64,000 bases of DNA from an uncultured Bacilli bacterium (GTDB taxonomy: Bacteria > Bacillota_I > Bacilli_A > RF39 > UBA660), in assembly GCA_934085675.1 (NCBI GenBank), contig CAKOHH010000002.1, positions 62,001-126,000 of the forward strand. Direction: 5' to 3'. The notes beneath the pieces were generated by a model. It was not told the origin of the DNA. It searched no databases and saw only the letters and a program-made list of their open reading frames with translations. Both the position numbers and the translations under genes were made by a program. This document shows, in pieces, positions 61,540 through 64,000 of this stretch. How positions within the stretch are numbered: the stretch's first letter is position 1; each line of letters opens with the position of its first letter.

Positions 61540-61563
61540 GCGCATTAATATGCGCTTTTTTTC
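61540..61563 (+). terminator. Terminator after frr
   Basis: GCGCAT / ATGCGC palindromic arms with T7. Confidence 0.9.
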
Positions 61564-61627
61564 TTGCATATCGAAAAATCAGGTGATATAATCTATTGTA
61601 GAAATTACGAAGGGAGGGTGAAATAGC

Positions 61628-61819
61628 ATGAATTCCAATAAAGTTATAGTTAAAGATGGCGATATTGATAAGGCATTAAAAAGATGGAAAGTCGTTGTTG
61701 CAAAAAGTGGTGTCCCTTCAGAAGTAAAAAAAAGAAAACATTACGAAAAACCAGGAGTAAAGAAAAGAGAAGAAAAGAAGAAAAATATTCGTAATTCTCG
61801 TAAACATCGTAATTACTAA
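61628..61819 (+). CDS. rpsU: 30S ribosomal protein S21
   Basis: 63 aa, highly basic. Typical KVIVKDGDIDKALKRWKVVVAKSGVPSE start and a C-terminal run of Lys/Arg (KKREEKKKNIRNSRKHRNY). GGGAGGGTG precedes the ATG. Followed by a short terminator and then yqeY, a common pairing. Confidence 0.95.
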   Translation: MNSNKVIVKDGDIDKALKRWKVVVAKSGVPSEVKKRKHYEKPGVKKREEKKKNIRNSRKHRNY

Positions 61820-61845
61820 GATACAGTTTAGGCTGTATTTTTTCT
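61820..61845 (+). terminator. Terminator after rpsU
   Basis: ATACAG / CTGTAT arms with TTTTTT. Confidence 0.75.
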
Positions 61846-61886
61846 TTTGGCTGTAGTAAAATATTAGAAAGAAAAGAGGAAATAAC

Positions 61887-62327
61887 ATGAATTTAAATGA
61901 ACGTATATCCGAAGACATGAAAGGAGCTATGAAAACAGGTGATAAGTTTAAATTATCTGTTTTAAGAATGTTAAAAAGTTCCCTACAATTAGAAAAAATA
62001 AATTTAAAGAAGGACTTAGATGACAAAGAAGTCATGAGTGTCATCAAAAAGGCCGTTAAACAAAGAAAAGATTCAATTGTAGAATTTGAAAAATATGGTA
62101 AAACAGAAGAAACTGCTGATTTGCAAAAAGAAATTGCTATTTTACAGGTTTATTTACCAGAAGAATTAAGTGAAGAAAAGATTAAAGAAGAAGTTGAAGA
62201 AGCTTTCCAAAATTTAAAACCAGAAAGTATTAAAGATATGGGTAAAGTTATGAAATATTTAACGGATAAAATTGGAACTCAAGCAGATATGTCTTTAGTA
62301 AGTAAAATTGTTAAAAGTAAATTTTAA
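61887..62327 (+). CDS. yqeY: GatB/YqeY domain protein
   Basis: 146 aa. Matches the YqeY family, related to the tRNA-binding tail of GatB: MKGAMKTGDKFKLSVLRMLKSSLQ, VIKKAVKQRKDSIVEFEKYGK, EIAILQVYLPEELSEE and IKDMGKVMKYL. Stand-alone YqeY proteins bind tRNA, with an uncertain function. AGAGGAAAT precedes the ATG. Often next to rpsU, as here. Confidence 0.9.
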   Translation: MNLNERISEDMKGAMKTGDKFKLSVLRMLKSSLQLEKINLKKDLDDKEVMSVIKKAVKQRKDSIVEFEKYGKTEETADLQKEIAILQVYLPEELSEEKIKEEVEEAFQNLKPESIKDMGKVMKYLTDKIGTQADMSLVSKIVKSKF

Positions 62328-62349
62328 GACCGAGAGGTCTTTTTTTTAG
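62328..62349 (+). terminator. Terminator after yqeY
   Basis: AGACC GAGA GGTCT with T7. Confidence 0.85.
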
Positions 62350-62412
62350 CTTATTATGTCGAAAGCCTTTTTTCTAAGTCTTTAATTTGATACATTGTTA
62401 CTGGTGATATTT

Positions 62413-62640
62413 ATGGATTTATATTATCAAAATGAAACACTTTATGTTGATATTATTGATTCTCTGGATACGAGTGATTATTCTAAAATTGAAACAAAAA
62501 TATTTCGTATCATTGATGATTACGGAGTCGAAAGAATAGTTGTCAAAAATCATAATCAAGTTTTTCATAACCGTCAGTTTTTAAGACAAATGAAACAAAA
62601 TTATACCTCTCGTTATTCAGGTGAATTTTTAATTCGTTAA
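62413..62640 (+). CDS. Small protein of unknown function before the GPR-like gene
   Basis: 75 aa from ATG 62413, preceded by CTGGTGAT (the frame extends to TTG 62395). Sequence MDLYYQNETLYVDIIDSLDT... with alternating strands and a helix, loosely like a STAS or anti-sigma antagonist outline but too short to call. Lies 43 nt before a GPR-like spore protease gene with a matching AAAGGTGAT signal, so it may be a sporulation gene. Not recognised. Confidence 0.5.
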   Translation: MDLYYQNETLYVDIIDSLDTSDYSKIETKIFRIIDDYGVERIVVKNHNQVFHNRQFLRQMKQNYTSRYSGEFLIR

Positions 62641-62683
62641 CATATTTTTAAGGTTCATAGGTCATATTAATAAAGGTGATATT

Positions 62684-63418
62684 ATGAATCGAAATATTCT
62701 TTTAGATGTAGCAGAATCTTTAGAAAAAGAAAAACTTATGGCAGAAAGCAAAGAAAAAGATGTTACGATAAGACATTTTTTAATTACTGAAAATGATAAA
62801 AAAACTATTCATGAGGAAGCAGGAGATTATTTTGTTTTTTCTTTTGATGATAAGGTGCTTTATGAAGAAAAGGAAAGTTTAAAAAAAGTACTTAAAAAGA
62901 CACTTAAAACCTTTTTAAAAAAATATCATAAGGGAGGAACCATCTTATTTATTGGTTTAGGTTCTAAAAATATTTTAGGAGATAGTTTTGGTCCTAAAGT
63001 TTTAAACAATTTAATTGCTACTAATGCTTATAATGACTTCTTAGTTTTACCTAAAGTGGCTCTTTTTACACCAGATACGACCAACAAAACGGGTATTTCA
63101 TCTTATAAACTTATTGAGATGGTTGTTAGCCATTTAAAACCTGATTTAATTATTCTTGTCGACTCTTTTACAACCAATCATTTTAAGAATTTAAATCGCA
63201 CTTTAGAAGTTAATGATTGTGGTATTTGTTTTGCTAATCAATTAAGAAGTAATAAAGAAATTACGAGAAAAACCTTTAATATACCACTTCTTTCCGTTGG
63301 GTATCCGACAATGCTTAAAATGCATAAAACTTATTTAAATCATTTTAGATTAGAAAAAGATTTAAATATTATGTCAGAGGTTGTAGCTTCTGCTTTTAAT
63401 GAGTTACTTTTTGATTAA
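62684..63418 (+). CDS. GPR-like germination protease, short and divergent
   Basis: 244 aa. GPR degrades small acid-soluble proteins at germination; it is an aspartic-type self-processing enzyme. Both predicted catalytic Asp are kept: Asp100 in LGDSFGPK and Asp160 in IILVDSFTTN. Other matches are FIGLGSKN, TPDTTNKTGIS and LLSVGYPTML. It is more than 100 residues shorter than Bacillus GPR (about 370 aa). The start after AAAGGTGAT is clear. Next to cotE. Confidence 0.7.
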   Translation: MNRNILLDVAESLEKEKLMAESKEKDVTIRHFLITENDKKTIHEEAGDYFVFSFDDKVLYEEKESLKKVLKKTLKTFLKKYHKGGTILFIGLGSKNILGDSFGPKVLNNLIATNAYNDFLVLPKVALFTPDTTNKTGISSYKLIEMVVSHLKPDLIILVDSFTTNHFKNLNRTLEVNDCGICFANQLRSNKEITRKTFNIPLLSVGYPTMLKMHKTYLNHFRLEKDLNIMSEVVASAFNELLFD

Positions 63419-63470
63419 AAATGCGTACAAAAACACAGGTAAATGCATAAATTACATTAGAGGTGATAAA

Positions 63471-63992
63471 GTGGCAAGTTTTAAAGAGATTGTGACGAAA
63501 GCTGTGATAGGTAAAGCTAAAAAAACAAATAGTATGCATTTTTCTTTTACGCCAGATGAAGTTTGTGATACTGTTTTAGGTTGTTGGGTTATCAATCATA
63601 ATTTTTCAGGATCAAATGTGAATGGAAAAGTAGGTGTTAATGGGTCTTTTGACGTCAACGTTTGGTATTCTTATGATAACGATACTAAAACAAAAGTAAA
63701 TACTAAAAAATTTGCATATAATGAACTTCTTAATGTTCCTTTGAAAGATTCTAGTACTTTAACAAATACTTCAGAAATCATTGTGAGAAGTCTTAAACAA
63801 CCTACGGTGACAAATGTAGAAGTTAAAGACGGTAATATTGTCTTAGATATTGAAAAAGAGTTAGGCGTAGAAATTGTTGGAGATACCAAGATAAAAGTAC
63901 CTATTGAAGATGTCGATGATGATTATGATGAAATCGTTGATGAAGAAGAAGTTACAAGTATAGACGATGTAAATGAAAATTATTTAGAATAA
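63471..63992 (+). CDS. cotE: Outer spore coat protein CotE
   Basis: 173 aa from GTG 63471 behind AGAGGTGAT (the frame opens earlier at 63399 inside the previous gene). Strong match to CotE, the morphogenetic protein for outer coat assembly: SFKEIVTKAVIGKAKKTN, LGCWVINHNFSG, GSFDVNVWYSYDNDTKTKV, VEIVGDTKIKVP, and an acidic C-terminal tail (DVDDDYDEIVDEEE). Complete within the window, ending 8 nt before its edge. Confidence 0.92.
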   Translation: MASFKEIVTKAVIGKAKKTNSMHFSFTPDEVCDTVLGCWVINHNFSGSNVNGKVGVNGSFDVNVWYSYDNDTKTKVNTKKFAYNELLNVPLKDSSTLTNTSEIIVRSLKQPTVTNVEVKDGNIVLDIEKELGVEIVGDTKIKVPIEDVDDDYDEIVDEEEVTSIDDVNENYLE

Positions 63993-64000
63993 TAAATTTG

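Overview
This window is an AT-rich chromosomal segment of a low-G+C Bacillota (Bacilli-like) bacterium. Translation uses the standard bacterial code: TGA acts as a stop in several ATGA gene overlaps and Trp is read from TGG. Evidence for a spore-forming Firmicute includes EzrA, T-box leaders ahead of thrS and serS, LexA, the YceD-L32 pair, RNase HIII, and a sporulation set (spoVAC-AD-AE, a GPR-like protease, cotE, possibly sirA). Xfp phosphoketolase, PPDK and many uncharacterised membrane proteins suggest a fermentative host-associated organism. The species cannot be named from the sequence; an uncultured gut Bacilli/Erysipelotrichia-type lineage is an inference.

Layout. 1-6.4 kb: HD hydrolase, membrane-tethered XRE regulator, ezrA, a HAD nucleotidase, then cysteine desulfurase and thiI (tRNA 4-thiouridine). 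6.2-10.8 kb: a tandem duplication carrying the 3' end of thiI, a promoter with a ten-G tract between -35 and -10, and a secreted or anchored surface protein. The two surface proteins are nearly identical at the N-terminus but differ completely in one short, GC-rich, NNC-codon-rich block near the C-terminus. An IS relic separates the copies. 10.9-25.3 kb: ppdK, a PfkB kinase, an Smr protein, five tRNAs, an ABC-F ATPase, two flavoproteins, tig and queA. 25.3-30.4 kb: two T-box operons, one with an unknown gene plus thrS, one with an alarmone-hydrolase-like HD gene plus serS. 30.4-40 kb: an XRE regulator divergent from a cluster of SPFH, zinc-ribbon, Yip1-like, WG-repeat-like and vWA/protease-like genes resembling an expanded ydjGHI locus. 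40-48.3 kb: divergent transketolase, SirA-like protein, tmcAL, yceD-rpmF, two tRNAs, mscL, xfp and lexA. 48.3-53.0 kb: an accessory island flanked by inverted ISAs1-type relics, with a small gene coupled to a DEAD-like helicase carrying six helicase-associated repeats. 53-64 kb: spoVAC-AD-AE, holA, rnhC, cvpA, trxA, rpsB-tsf, two membrane thioredoxin-like genes, frr, rpsU, yqeY and spore genes up to cotE.

The most unusual parts are: (1) the duplicated poly-G promoter and hypervariable surface protein module, which looks built for ON/OFF switching plus antigen or ligand diversification; (2) the IS-flanked HA-repeat helicase island, a candidate defence module; (3) ribosomal protein L32 made with an L27-like N-terminal extension whose removal would leave the canonical L32 N-terminus; (4) the zinc-ribbon/SPFH membrane cluster. 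No reverse transcriptase, CRISPR array or complete prophage is visible.
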